Part shown: piece by piece, positions 10,427-18,813 of the stretch
Position numbering within the stretch: position 1 is the stretch's first letter
Layout: every line of letters begins with the position of its first letter
NCBI GenBank assembly: GCA_910578275.1
Contig: CAJTPR010000001.1
Span: 328,928 to 392,927 of the forward strand
Reading direction: 5' to 3'
DNA length: 64,000 nt
Source: an uncultured Bacteroidales bacterium
GTDB lineage: Bacteria; Bacteroidota; Bacteroidia; Bacteroidales; P3
Notes under the pieces: model-generated
Database searches by the model: none
Seen by the model: only the letters and a program-made list of their open reading frames with translations
What the model was told of the DNA's origin: nothing
Translations under genes and position numbers: made by a program

Positions 10427-11317
10427 CTACCGGACAAACTTGCCTGAGCAAACGATTCCGTTACCCGACAGGCGATATATACACAGTCCTTGCGGCAGCC
10501 GGGCCACCGAAACTCTTTTGCCCGGATAGGTTACCCGCAACATGCACCGTCCCTGCGCATCGAACACCTCTATCATATTGGGACTCACATCACATTCTAT
10601 CACAATATTGTGAGAGGAAGCATCATAACGAACCTCGCCAATTTCATGCAGGGGGCCATTCCCCGTGGAATCAACATCCTTTTCATTTTTTCTTATCGTA
10701 TCAATTTCCAATTCGAAATAGATCCTATTCAAAAGATCTATATGGGTGGACACCTCGCCCTTTATTTCCACGCTGTCGCCCACTTCGCAGCGAACCTCCC
10801 CCATTTCTACATAATTATCCCCAAGCCATCCTTTCTTTGATAAAACATATTGATTATCATCACACTTCAAACCAACAACAAGCCTAGGCATGACGGGAAT
10901 CTCCATGGCAGGATTAGGTATGGAGACCAATGTGCCGGTATAGGTACCAGGTATCTTTTCTGAAGAGAAAGAGGCCAAAATATTGAGACTTTCGATTTCC
11001 AAAGCGGGAAATGTCAACGTGTTGTCGTCTATGAGCGTATGGATATACCCCGATATTTCCACGCTGTCGCCTATCGAACAGGTCTGTACCGCCGCTTCGA
11101 AATTTCCACTTCCGAAGAGAGGAACACTATCGTTTGTAAGCACATAAACCATTGAATCCGTTTTTATTCCAAAAACAGCACATGGCGCACCTTCCCCTAT
11201 TTCCCCTTGTATGTAAAACTCCGGAACATAAACAATCTTTCCGCCACAGACCTTCTCCTGTGCATATATGCCGGAACAAATCAAAGAAAACAGAAAAATC
11301 AAGAAATTCTTTTTCAT
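10427..11317 (-). CDS. Secreted protein with T9SS C-terminal sorting domain
   Basis: A 296-residue protein. The start is set at 11317 because the signal peptide MKKNFLIFLFSLICSGIYAQ begins there; an upstream in-frame start only adds non-signal residues. The mature part holds two similar segments (SIGDSVEISGYIHTLIDD and EVGDSVEIKGEVSTHIDL, each followed by an LEIE- or LEID-type strand), so it seems to be built of two OB-like repeats. The last 60 or so residues (IEVFDAQGRCMLRV, then LPQGLCIYRL, ending GKFVR) resemble a type A T9SS sorting domain, implying export and attachment to the cell surface. It lies 17 nt downstream of the C25 fragment. Confidence 0.65.
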   Translation of the reverse strand: MKKNFLIFLFSLICSGIYAQEKVCGGKIVYVPEFYIQGEIGEGAPCAVFGIKTDSMVYVLTNDSVPLFGSGNFEAAVQTCSIGDSVEISGYIHTLIDDNTLTFPALEIESLNILASFSSEKIPGTYTGTLVSIPNPAMEIPVMPRLVVGLKCDDNQYVLSKKGWLGDNYVEMGEVRCEVGDSVEIKGEVSTHIDLLNRIYFELEIDTIRKNEKDVDSTGNGPLHEIGEVRYDASSHNIVIECDVSPNMIEVFDAQGRCMLRVTYPGKRVSVARLPQGLCIYRLSGNGIVCSGKFVR

Positions 11318-11333
11318 GGCTTTAGTTATATGT

Positions 11334-11918
11334 TTATTTACAACCTTCTGTAAAAATCTCAAAAGATCCTCCAGTTTCACATGTAAACCCTCCTCCTAAC
11401 ACAACATTGGGTGCATTAAATATCACATGCTTTCCACTAGGAATTGTCACATTTTTAACCTCTATTTTTTTGTTGGCGGAAAAATAATAATGGGTTGCAT
11501 CTCCTGTAAGATTTTTACTTGTAATAACTACATCATCAGAGCAGACTTGTTCTGCCATTCGAAAAAAGTTGATTAAAGGGTCTCCTAAAATTGACATACC
11601 GTAATGCCAATGTATCCGATAAGAATCATGCACGTTTCCAAATGCGTTGATCCACCATGTTTTCAGAGACTCACCCATCGACTTCCCTTGCCCCAATATA
11701 TCATAAAAAGCAGGAAAATTCAGCATACTTCCACTTTTTGTGCTTCCCACTAAAGACAAGACAGAAGAAGATGAACCATAGAGATATGCCCCCGCAAGAA
11801 AGCCTCCCGTTTGTGAAAAATTAGTCCAGTCACAAGCCATACAGCAAAAAAGATTGTACAATATCCCATTGACTACCGTTGTTATTCCACACATTCCAAA
11901 GGTATGTCGATATTTCAA
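11334..11918 (-). pseudogene. C-terminal fragment of a C25 (gingipain-like) peptidase
   Basis: About 195 residues. The segment MACDWTNFSQTGGFLAG, followed by VLSLVGSTKSG, FPAFYDILGQGKSMGES and HYGMSILGDPLINF, resembles the C-terminal half of Peptidase_C25 domains, with a Cys where the catalytic one is expected. The upstream half with the catalytic His is absent: the frame is closed by TGA at 11958-11960. The start used here is TTG; an ATG exists at codon 9. The last 60 residues resemble the coat-hanger-like adhesive tail of Bacteroidota secreted proteins. I read it as a truncated, inactive remnant; expression as a small secreted domain is less likely as no signal peptide is present. Confidence 0.6.
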
Positions 11919-11986
11919 GAAATAAAATGGCTGTATATCAATATATTTTTTGTATCCTCAAAATTTTTCCGAGACTCGGTTTCTTT

Positions 11987-13399
11987 TTATTCCGGATGCA
12001 CCCAATGCCTCAACTCCACATTTACGGCAAAGTTGCGATCCAGCAGGGTTTTCATCTTTTCGGCACAATACACCGAACGATGCTGGCCGCCGGTGCAGCC
12101 AAAGGCTATGGAAAGCGATTCAAAACCGCGCTCGATGTAATTGTTCACCGCCGGCTTCAACAGTTCAAGACAGTTCTGCAAAAACGCATCCACTTCGGGA
12201 TAGGACGCCAGAAAGGCCTGCACCTCGGCATGGCGGCCCGTGAGTGCCTTGTATTTTTCCAAACGCCCCGGATTGGGCAGAAAACGGCAGTCGAACACAA
12301 AGCCGCCCCCATGTTCATCTCCATCCAAAGGTAATCCCTGCTTAAACGAGAAACTGCATACATGAAGTGTCAGTGCCGTGGAAGACGGCTTTTCAAAATC
12401 TGCCCAGCGCGAATTTTCCAGACGTTCGATAATGCGCTCTATCTCGGGCAAAGCGAAAGGCAGGCCGTTACGGCGAAGATTAGCCAGATTGCGGATGGCG
12501 TAAGGAATGCTTTTGAGAAACAGATCCTTTTTCTGCGAAAGACCCCGCAAACCGTATGCCCCCATGGCTTGCAGAATCCGTAGGATCACACAGACGTAAA
12601 ACTCCTTGCGGAAGTCTTCCTTGGAAAATCCCTTTATATTGCGGGATGCCGAATCCAGATAGGTTTCCAACAGAAACGAGCGGAAATCATCGGAGAGAGA
12701 AGCCTTGGAATCGTAGAGCAGCGAGGCCAGATCATAACCCAATGGGCCTTTCCTACCCCCTTGAAAATCGATGAACCAAGGTGTATTGCCGCGAACCATC
12801 ACGTTGCGCGACTGAAAGTCCCGGTACATGAAATATTGGTGCGGCCTTGTGTTCAAAAAGCCACAGATCCTCTCAAAATCGGCCTCCAAAGCCGGCTCAT
12901 CAAATTCAATGCCCGCCAGTTTCAGGAACGAATACTTGAAATAATTCAAGTCCCACATCATGGCCGTATGGTCAAAATCGGCCACCGGATAGACATGCGA
13001 AAAATCCAGCCCTCCGTGTTCAGAACCGGCCGACTGAAATTTCGTGAGATTCTCTATTACCTGCACATACAAATTCCGCACTGCATACGGCATCTCTGCC
13101 CCATGCTGCGGCAGGAGTGAAAAGAGCGTAACGTCGCCCAAGTCTTCCACAAAATAGGTCTTTCCATCCGCACAGACATGCAGCACCCGGGGAACGGGCA
13201 GGTTGTCTTTCAGAAACTGCCGCGTAAAAGAGATATACGCCTCGTTTTCGGCCTCCGCCTCGTTGAAAACGCCCAGAACGGTCTGATCTCCAAAACCGAT
13301 ACGATAATACCTGCGTCCTGAGCCATTGGCCGAGACCGGTTTTATCCACGCAGGCTCAAAACCTTTCCATTCCGTAAATCGCTGCCTGATGTTCTCCAT
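11987..13399 (-). CDS. Phosphotransferase / RapZ C-terminal domain fusion
   Basis: A 470-residue two-domain protein. Residues 1 to about 335 form an aminoglycoside/sugar phosphotransferase (APH) fold with YFVEDLGD, the catalytic-loop region MYRDFQSRNVMV and the metal-binding FIDFQGGRKGPLGYD. Residues 345-470 match the C-terminal domain of the RNase adapter RapZ, with GFVFDCRFLPNPG, YIERGFESLSIAFGCTGG and QHRSVYCAEKM. This pairing occurs in Bacteroidota; the kinase part resembles AmgK-type sugar 1-kinases. The RapZ C-domain senses glucosamine-6-phosphate in E. coli, so a role in amino-sugar or cell-wall precursor control is plausible but inferred. It ends 3 nt before the DUF5103 gene begins. 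Confidence 0.85.
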   Translation of the reverse strand: MENIRQRFTEWKGFEPAWIKPVSANGSGRRYYRIGFGDQTVLGVFNEAEAENEAYISFTRQFLKDNLPVPRVLHVCADGKTYFVEDLGDVTLFSLLPQHGAEMPYAVRNLYVQVIENLTKFQSAGSEHGGLDFSHVYPVADFDHTAMMWDLNYFKYSFLKLAGIEFDEPALEADFERICGFLNTRPHQYFMYRDFQSRNVMVRGNTPWFIDFQGGRKGPLGYDLASLLYDSKASLSDDFRSFLLETYLDSASRNIKGFSKEDFRKEFYVCVILRILQAMGAYGLRGLSQKKDLFLKSIPYAIRNLANLRRNGLPFALPEIERIIERLENSRWADFEKPSSTALTLHVCSFSFKQGLPLDGDEHGGGFVFDCRFLPNPGRLEKYKALTGRHAEVQAFLASYPEVDAFLQNCLELLKPAVNNYIERGFESLSIAFGCTGGQHRSVYCAEKMKTLLDRNFAVNVELRHWVHPE

Positions 13400-13402
13400 A
13401 AC

Positions 13403-14641
13403 CTATTTCTCCCTGCTGTTGGTCTTGGCCACGCCCAGGAGACGGTCGTAACGGCCGCCCGGCTCGCGGTAAAAGACATATACGTAATAGTCGTTTTCCG
13501 TTTCCTGATTGTTGCCCTCCACGGCGGGAATGGAAATACCTCCCCCGACCTGGCAGGCGAACATGTAATCGTAAAAACCTTGCTTCAACGGCAAACTCAA
13601 AGTGTACGCCCTTTCTCCCGGACGATAGGTCATCTGGCTTTCTTCGTTGCAAAGCCAGTCGTTGAATTTTCCGATCACGTAGTATTTCCTCATCGGATCC
13701 TCTTCGACCTGCAACACGAAATGCACGTTCACGTATTCGGCCTCCAAATCCGAATTTTCCATGTTCTCGGCCTTGATGACGAAGTTTCCATCAATGTCGT
13801 CGTCGTTCACATACGGCTTGTACTCACGGCTCTTTTGAGGCAAGGTCTGCGCGTTCCAACGATCCGATGACAAACGCACGTGCTCCACGCCGCGCCCGCT
13901 GTAACTTATCGGGCGTATGTCCATGTTCCGGAATTCGTTCAACCCGTCGAAGACCATCTCGTCGCGGTCGCGATACTCGTAACGGCCTCCCGTCTGATAA
14001 AGCATCGGCAAAGGACGTATGGTCTGCGTGTTCATGTTCTGTTGGGCGAACACTTTCAGGCAACGGTCGGCCTGCACGATCCTCACGGGCGACTTGGACG
14101 CGTCCACGGTAACGGCCAGTTCCTGCCGCGACCGCCGCCATTCCACGCGACGGGGAACTTTCACCTCGATGCCGATGTTCACCGCCGCCTCGCACACCAT
14201 GAACGGGACGTGCAACAACACGTCCTCCGGATCGTTCGGGTCGAATATCTCGAACTGGTAGTAACCCGACAACTTCACGCCACGGCCTTTCTCGGGATAG
14301 GAAAACGAATAATGCACATAATTGCTGCGCGTGTTGAAAGAATAATCCGTTTCGGTGATGTCGACCTTGTTGATACCCGAAACATACTCTATCTCACGCA
14401 TTTGACTGGGCGAACCGTCGACATCGAGCATGCGGACACGATAACGCAATGTCATGTCACGGTCTTGCAAGTCGTCGAAACTCACGTGCAGGTAGTCGCC
14501 GCCATCGAGATCCATGACCGGCAAATTCCCGTATTCCTTGTTGGACGAAACCACCTGCACGGACCCGAAACCTATGGCGGTCTGCGCCCTTGCGGACATC
14601 ACCGGAACAAGACAAAGAAAGAAAACGATGAAGTATTTCAT
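13403..14641 (-). CDS. DUF5103 family secreted protein
   Basis: A 412-residue protein with a signal peptide (MKYFIVFFLCLVPVMSARAQ). The N-terminal half carries the conserved pattern of this Bacteroidota family (LHVSFDDLQDRDMTLRYR, YQFEIFDP) and the C-terminal half has an early-set/CBM48-like beta-sandwich (YYVIGKFNDWLCNEESQM, then YVYVFYREPGGRYDRLLG). The family is annotated as DUF5103 or type IX secretion plug protein; the exact role is not certain. It sits in a tight minus-strand trio with the nucleoside-gate transporter upstream (6 nt) and the kinase-RapZ gene downstream. Confidence 0.82.
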   Translation of the reverse strand: MKYFIVFFLCLVPVMSARAQTAIGFGSVQVVSSNKEYGNLPVMDLDGGDYLHVSFDDLQDRDMTLRYRVRMLDVDGSPSQMREIEYVSGINKVDITETDYSFNTRSNYVHYSFSYPEKGRGVKLSGYYQFEIFDPNDPEDVLLHVPFMVCEAAVNIGIEVKVPRRVEWRRSRQELAVTVDASKSPVRIVQADRCLKVFAQQNMNTQTIRPLPMLYQTGGRYEYRDRDEMVFDGLNEFRNMDIRPISYSGRGVEHVRLSSDRWNAQTLPQKSREYKPYVNDDDIDGNFVIKAENMENSDLEAEYVNVHFVLQVEEDPMRKYYVIGKFNDWLCNEESQMTYRPGERAYTLSLPLKQGFYDYMFACQVGGGISIPAVEGNNQETENDYYVYVFYREPGGRYDRLLGVAKTNSREK

Positions 14642-14647
14642 AAAGAA

Positions 14648-15883
14648 TCAATGAAAGAACACGTATGCCACCAGAATCGCCGCCACCACGCCGATCAGGT
14701 CGGCAATCAGGCCCGCCTGTACCGAATAACGCACCTTGCGGATGCCCACCGAACCGAAATAAAGCGCGATGATGTAGAACGTGGTGTCGGCCGAACCTTG
14801 GAAAAGGCAAGCCAGACGTCCCACGAAACTGTCGGGGCCGTAATTGCCCATGGCCTCTATCATCATGGCCTTGGCACCGCTTCCGCTAAGGGGTTTCATG
14901 AAAGCGGTAGGCAACGCGCCCACGAAATCGGTATCCAGTCCGAGGGCGTTCACGCACCAGGCAAGCCCGTCGATCAGATACCCCATGGCTCCCGAAGCCC
15001 TGAAGACAGCGATTCCCGTCAGCATGGCTATCAGGTACGGTATGATCTTGACAGTAGTGGAAAACCCGTCCTTGGCCCCCTCGATGAAAGCATCATAGAC
15101 GTTGATCCGCTTGTATAGCCCGCCGCCTATGAAAGCGGTTATCACCAGCAGCAGGATACCGTTGCCCGCGATATTGGAGAACCTGGCAAGCCTTTCGGGC
15201 GGAAGCGACATGCAATAGGCCATCAAAAGCCCTATGAACAGCGTAATGCCGCCCAACCAGGCAAGTACGGTCTTGTTGAACAGGTTTATCCTTTGACGGA
15301 TGGCCACGTAGATGATGCCGCCCAAGGTAGAACAATACGTGGCGATGAGAAGGGGAACGAAAACGTCGGTGGGATTGGCGGCTCCCAGGATCGCCCGTTG
15401 CGCCAGGACGGCGATGGGGATGATGGTAAGTCCGGAAGTGTTGATGGCCAGGAACATGATCTGGGCGTTGCTGGCCGTGTCTTTCCTGCGATTGAGCTGC
15501 TGCATGCTTTCCATCGCCTTCAATCCCAGCGGAGTGGCAGCGTTGTCAAGCCCGAGCATGTTGGCCGAGAAGTTGAGCAGCAACTGCCCCGTGGCGGGAT
15601 GGTTGGCGGGAATTTCGGGGAAAAGCTTGCTGAAAAAAGGCCCCACTATCCTGGAAAGGAAACGTATCGCGCCCGCCTTTTCGCCCACGTTCATCAGACC
15701 CAGCCAAAGCGTCATCACGCCGGCCAACGGCAGGGCGATGTCCAACACGGCCATCTTGGCCGCCGAAAAGGTGGCGTCTATGATGTTCTTGAACACCGTC
15801 GCGTCGCCGGTAAGGGCGAACGAGGCGACGGCCACGACGAACGCCACCAAGAAAAATCCTATCCAAATGTAATTGAGCAGCAT
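14648..15883 (-). CDS. Nucleoside-recognition (Gate) domain membrane protein, SpmA-SpmB fusion type
   Basis: A 411-residue, highly hydrophobic inner-membrane protein with two Gate-type halves. The N-terminal half is SpmA-like (LGLMNVGEKAGAIRFLSR, then FPEIPANHPATGQLLLNFSANMLGLDNAATPLGLKAM). The C-terminal half is SpmB-like (FIEGAKDGFSTTVKIIPYLIAM, then a PTAFMKPLSGSGAKAMM segment). In sporulators these are separate spore maturation proteins; Bacteroidota carry the fused form. It is usually annotated as a nucleoside recognition transporter, but the substrate has not been established. It is probably first in a three-gene unit; a TAnnTTTG match lies just upstream. Confidence 0.85.
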   Translation of the reverse strand: MLLNYIWIGFFLVAFVVAVASFALTGDATVFKNIIDATFSAAKMAVLDIALPLAGVMTLWLGLMNVGEKAGAIRFLSRIVGPFFSKLFPEIPANHPATGQLLLNFSANMLGLDNAATPLGLKAMESMQQLNRRKDTASNAQIMFLAINTSGLTIIPIAVLAQRAILGAANPTDVFVPLLIATYCSTLGGIIYVAIRQRINLFNKTVLAWLGGITLFIGLLMAYCMSLPPERLARFSNIAGNGILLLVITAFIGGGLYKRINVYDAFIEGAKDGFSTTVKIIPYLIAMLTGIAVFRASGAMGYLIDGLAWCVNALGLDTDFVGALPTAFMKPLSGSGAKAMMIEAMGNYGPDSFVGRLACLFQGSADTTFYIIALYFGSVGIRKVRYSVQAGLIADLIGVVAAILVAYVFFH

Positions 15884-15905
15884 GGAACGCCTTTGACTTT
15901 AAGGC

Positions 15906-15913
15906 TCAAAAAT
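15906..15913 (-). promoter_or_regulatory. Candidate -7 promoter element for the minus-strand trio
   Basis: CAAAAATA reads TATTTTTG on the minus strand, matching TAnnTTTG, 23 nt before the start at 15883. No good -33 element is seen. Confidence 0.4.
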
Positions 15914-16043
15914 ACGGAAATTTCAGTTAGGCATCGTTCGTGTCCGTTTGACGAAACAACAGTACGCACGGCACGACCATCGGAGAATACATGGAACTCG
16001 ACGGTCTTTTTCCCTCGAACGGATTTCCCCTGCCGATTTTCAA

Positions 16044-16051
16044 TAACTTTG
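16044..16051 (+). promoter_or_regulatory. Candidate -7 promoter element for the transglutaminase-like gene
   Basis: TAACTTTG matches TAnnTTTG, 15 nt before the ATG at 16067, implying a very short leader. No clear TTTG lies at the usual -33 distance. Confidence 0.45.
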
Positions 16052-16066
16052 CAAAAAACACATTCA

Positions 16067-18709
16067 ATGAAAAGGCACGCGCTTCGGGCGGCGATCTTCG
16101 CGGGAGCGATCCTCTCCGCGAGCTGCCACCCCAAAGGCTTTATTCCGGATTCCATGGAGAGACAAACCGTTTTGAACGATTTTGAAGCAAAGAAGAAACT
16201 GTTCCCCGAAGGAACCTTCAGGCAGACCTTCGACTTCATCGACCAACAGGAGACAAAGGAAAAAGAAGCCTTGGCCTTTCTCTACGCCTATATGCCCGTA
16301 GGCGACATCGCCGATTATCCTCCCGGATTCTACTTGCAGAACATCCGCTCCTCGTTCAAGGCCAAAGAGGAGATGCCTTGGGGCGCACGGATTCCCGAAC
16401 GGGAATTCCGTCATTTCGTGTTGCCTGTACGGGTCAACAACGAGAACCTGGATTCAAGCCGCACGGTATTCTATGACCAACTCAAAGACAGGGTGAAAAA
16501 CCTTTCCTTGTACGATGCCGTGTTGGAAGTGAACCACTGGTGCCATGAAAAGGCGGTCTACACGCCTTCCGACATGCGTACCTCGTCTCCTTTGGCCACC
16601 GTAAAGACCGCCTACGGCCGCTGCGGCGAGGAATCGACGCTTCTGACGGCCGCATTGCGTTCGGTCTGCATCCCCGCACGGCAGGTGTACACGCCACGTT
16701 GGGCGCACACCGACGACAATCATGCCTGGGTAGAAGCCTATGTGGACGGGAAATGGCATTTCCTGGGAGCCTGCGAACCCGAACCTGTATTGGACCTGGC
16801 CTGGTTCAACAAGCCCGCTTCGCGCGGAATGCTCATGCACACCAAGGTCTTCGGCCGCTACACGGGCCCGGAGGAAGTGATGACCCAAACGCCGTTGTTC
16901 ACCGAAATCAACGTGACCGGAAACTATGCCGAAACCGCCACCGTGGAGGTGGAAGCCGTAGATGAGACAGGTTCTCCCCTGCCCGGCCTGAAAGTGGAAT
17001 TCAGGCTGTACAACTACGCCGAATTCTACCCCGTGGCCGGCAAGACCACCGGCAAGGACGGCAAGACAAGGCTCACGGCAGGCAAAGGCGACATGCTTGC
17101 CTGGGCGGAAAAGGACGGCAAGTTCGGATTCAGGAAAATAAGCTTCGGCAAAGACGAAACCGTGCGCTTGACATTGGACAAGAACATCGGCGACGAGTTT
17201 TCCGAAACTTTCGACATGGTGCCTCCGCCGCTCAAAAGGAAAGAAACGGAAGTGAGCGAGGCTCTGCGCGAAGAAAACCAAAGACGCCTGCACGTCGAAG
17301 ACAGCCTGCGCGACATATATACGTCCACGTTCCACGACAAGGCCTCGGCCGCCCGCAAGGCCGCCGAACTGGGCTTGCCTCCGGAAAAGGCCGTGCCCGT
17401 ATTGACAGGATGCCGCGGCAACCGTGAAACCATCGAAACTTTCCTGCAAAACGCGACCGACAGGGAAAAAGCCCTGAAACTGCTTTCCGCCTTGAGCGAA
17501 AAAGACTGGAGGGACGTTCCGGCAGTTGTCCTGGACGACTGCATGGACAAGGACGCGTCAAGCGGAAACGACGATTTCCTGGTTTCATACGTCCTCAACC
17601 CGAGGGCAGACTACGAACAACTGGTTCCCTACAAGGATTATTTCAAATCCGTATTTTCCGCCGGGTTCCTGCAACAAGTCAAGGAAGACCCGGCCGGATT
17701 CGCCCGTTGGACGGCCGACAGCATCCGGATCGTCGACGAATACTGCCTGAGGGCCTGCCCCGTTTCGCCCATAGGCGTTTACAAGGCTCGCGCGGCCGAC
17801 AAGAAAAGCCGCGACATATTCTTCGTGAGCGTCTTGCGCACGGCGGGCGTTCCTGCCAGAATCGACCCCGTGACGGGAAAAACGCAATATTCGACGGAAA
17901 ACCGCACATGGACCGACGTGGATTTCGAAGAACATTCCACCGAAGTCCGTGCCCAAGGCAAACTGCAATTCGGATACGAGGCCGTCAGGGCACTGCCAGA
18001 CCCTGAATACTACGGACACTTCACGCTCTCACGGCACGAAAACGGAGGTTTCCGGCTGCAAGCCTACCCCGAAGACGGCAGCGTTTCCTATCGTTCCGTC
18101 TTCGCCAAGCCGCAAACCGTCGACACGGGATATTACCTGCTTGTTTCCGGGACACGGCTGGCGGGCGGAGAAGTCCTTGCCCGGCTGGCTTTCTTCAACG
18201 TGGAGGCCGGAAAGAAAGCCGAGATACCGTTGGTCATGCGCGACGATCCAGACAAAATCAAGATCATCGGCCGGTTCAACGCCGAAACACCTTATTTCGA
18301 CATGGAAAAATCGGCCATGCAAGGAATCTTGCAGAAAACCGGACGAGGCTACTTTGTCTTGGCCGTATTGGGAGCCGGCGATGAACCTACCAACCATGCC
18401 CTGCACGACCTGGCGCGGCTAAAAACGGACCTGGAAGCCTGGGGTCGCCCCGTGCTTTGCCTCTTCAAGGACAAGAACGCCTACCTCAAATACCAAAGAC
18501 ATCCTATCGGAAACCTGCCTTCCACATTGACGTTCGGAATAGACCAAGACGGAGCGGCGGTGGCCGAATTGACAAGGAACCTGGACTTGCAGGCGCAAAA
18601 CCTGCCTTTGTTCATCATCTGCGATACCTTCAACCGCGTGGTGTTCGCTTCGCAAGGATATAATATCAATTTAGGAGAACAACTCCTTAAAACCGTGCGG
18701 CAATTGTAG
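16067..18709 (+). CDS. Transglutaminase-like lipoprotein with thioredoxin-like C-terminus
   Basis: An 880-residue protein. The start is set at 16067, where a lipoprotein signal begins (MKRHALRAAIFAGAILSASC, Cys 20). A transglutaminase-core domain follows: YGRCGEESTLLTAAL with the candidate catalytic Cys near 186, then DNHAWVEAYVDGKWH with the His near 219, then an acidic GACEPEP segment. After a carboxypeptidase-regulatory-like sandwich (about 285-365) comes a second, degenerate transglutaminase region (about 560-620, YKARAADKKSRDIFFVSVLR) lacking the Cys. The last 130 or so residues look thioredoxin-like but without a CxxC. Likely a periplasm- or surface-anchored protease or amidase; substrate unknown. 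A convergent terminator follows. Confidence 0.78.
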   Translation: MKRHALRAAIFAGAILSASCHPKGFIPDSMERQTVLNDFEAKKKLFPEGTFRQTFDFIDQQETKEKEALAFLYAYMPVGDIADYPPGFYLQNIRSSFKAKEEMPWGARIPEREFRHFVLPVRVNNENLDSSRTVFYDQLKDRVKNLSLYDAVLEVNHWCHEKAVYTPSDMRTSSPLATVKTAYGRCGEESTLLTAALRSVCIPARQVYTPRWAHTDDNHAWVEAYVDGKWHFLGACEPEPVLDLAWFNKPASRGMLMHTKVFGRYTGPEEVMTQTPLFTEINVTGNYAETATVEVEAVDETGSPLPGLKVEFRLYNYAEFYPVAGKTTGKDGKTRLTAGKGDMLAWAEKDGKFGFRKISFGKDETVRLTLDKNIGDEFSETFDMVPPPLKRKETEVSEALREENQRRLHVEDSLRDIYTSTFHDKASAARKAAELGLPPEKAVPVLTGCRGNRETIETFLQNATDREKALKLLSALSEKDWRDVPAVVLDDCMDKDASSGNDDFLVSYVLNPRADYEQLVPYKDYFKSVFSAGFLQQVKEDPAGFARWTADSIRIVDEYCLRACPVSPIGVYKARAADKKSRDIFFVSVLRTAGVPARIDPVTGKTQYSTENRTWTDVDFEEHSTEVRAQGKLQFGYEAVRALPDPEYYGHFTLSRHENGGFRLQAYPEDGSVSYRSVFAKPQTVDTGYYLLVSGTRLAGGEVLARLAFFNVEAGKKAEIPLVMRDDPDKIKIIGRFNAETPYFDMEKSAMQGILQKTGRGYFVLAVLGAGDEPTNHALHDLARLKTDLEAWGRPVLCLFKDKNAYLKYQRHPIGNLPSTLTFGIDQDGAAVAELTRNLDLQAQNLPLFIICDTFNRVVFASQGYNINLGEQLLKTVRQL

Positions 18710-18756
18710 TTATTTCTTCTATCCGGAGGCTGCGGTCTTGGCCTTGTTGCACTGTT

Positions 18757-18784
18757 GCTTTTCTTTGTCTTGCCAAAGAAAAGC
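18757..18784. terminator. Convergent bidirectional hairpin
   Basis: A perfect 11-bp stem (18757-18767 with 18774-18784) with a 6-nt loop lies between the end of the transglutaminase-like gene (+) and the end of cutC (-). The stem has A/T-rich arms on both sides, so it can serve both strands. Confidence 0.7.
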
Positions 18785-18813
18785 AAAGCCGTTCCGCCGA
18801 CCGGCGAAAAAAA

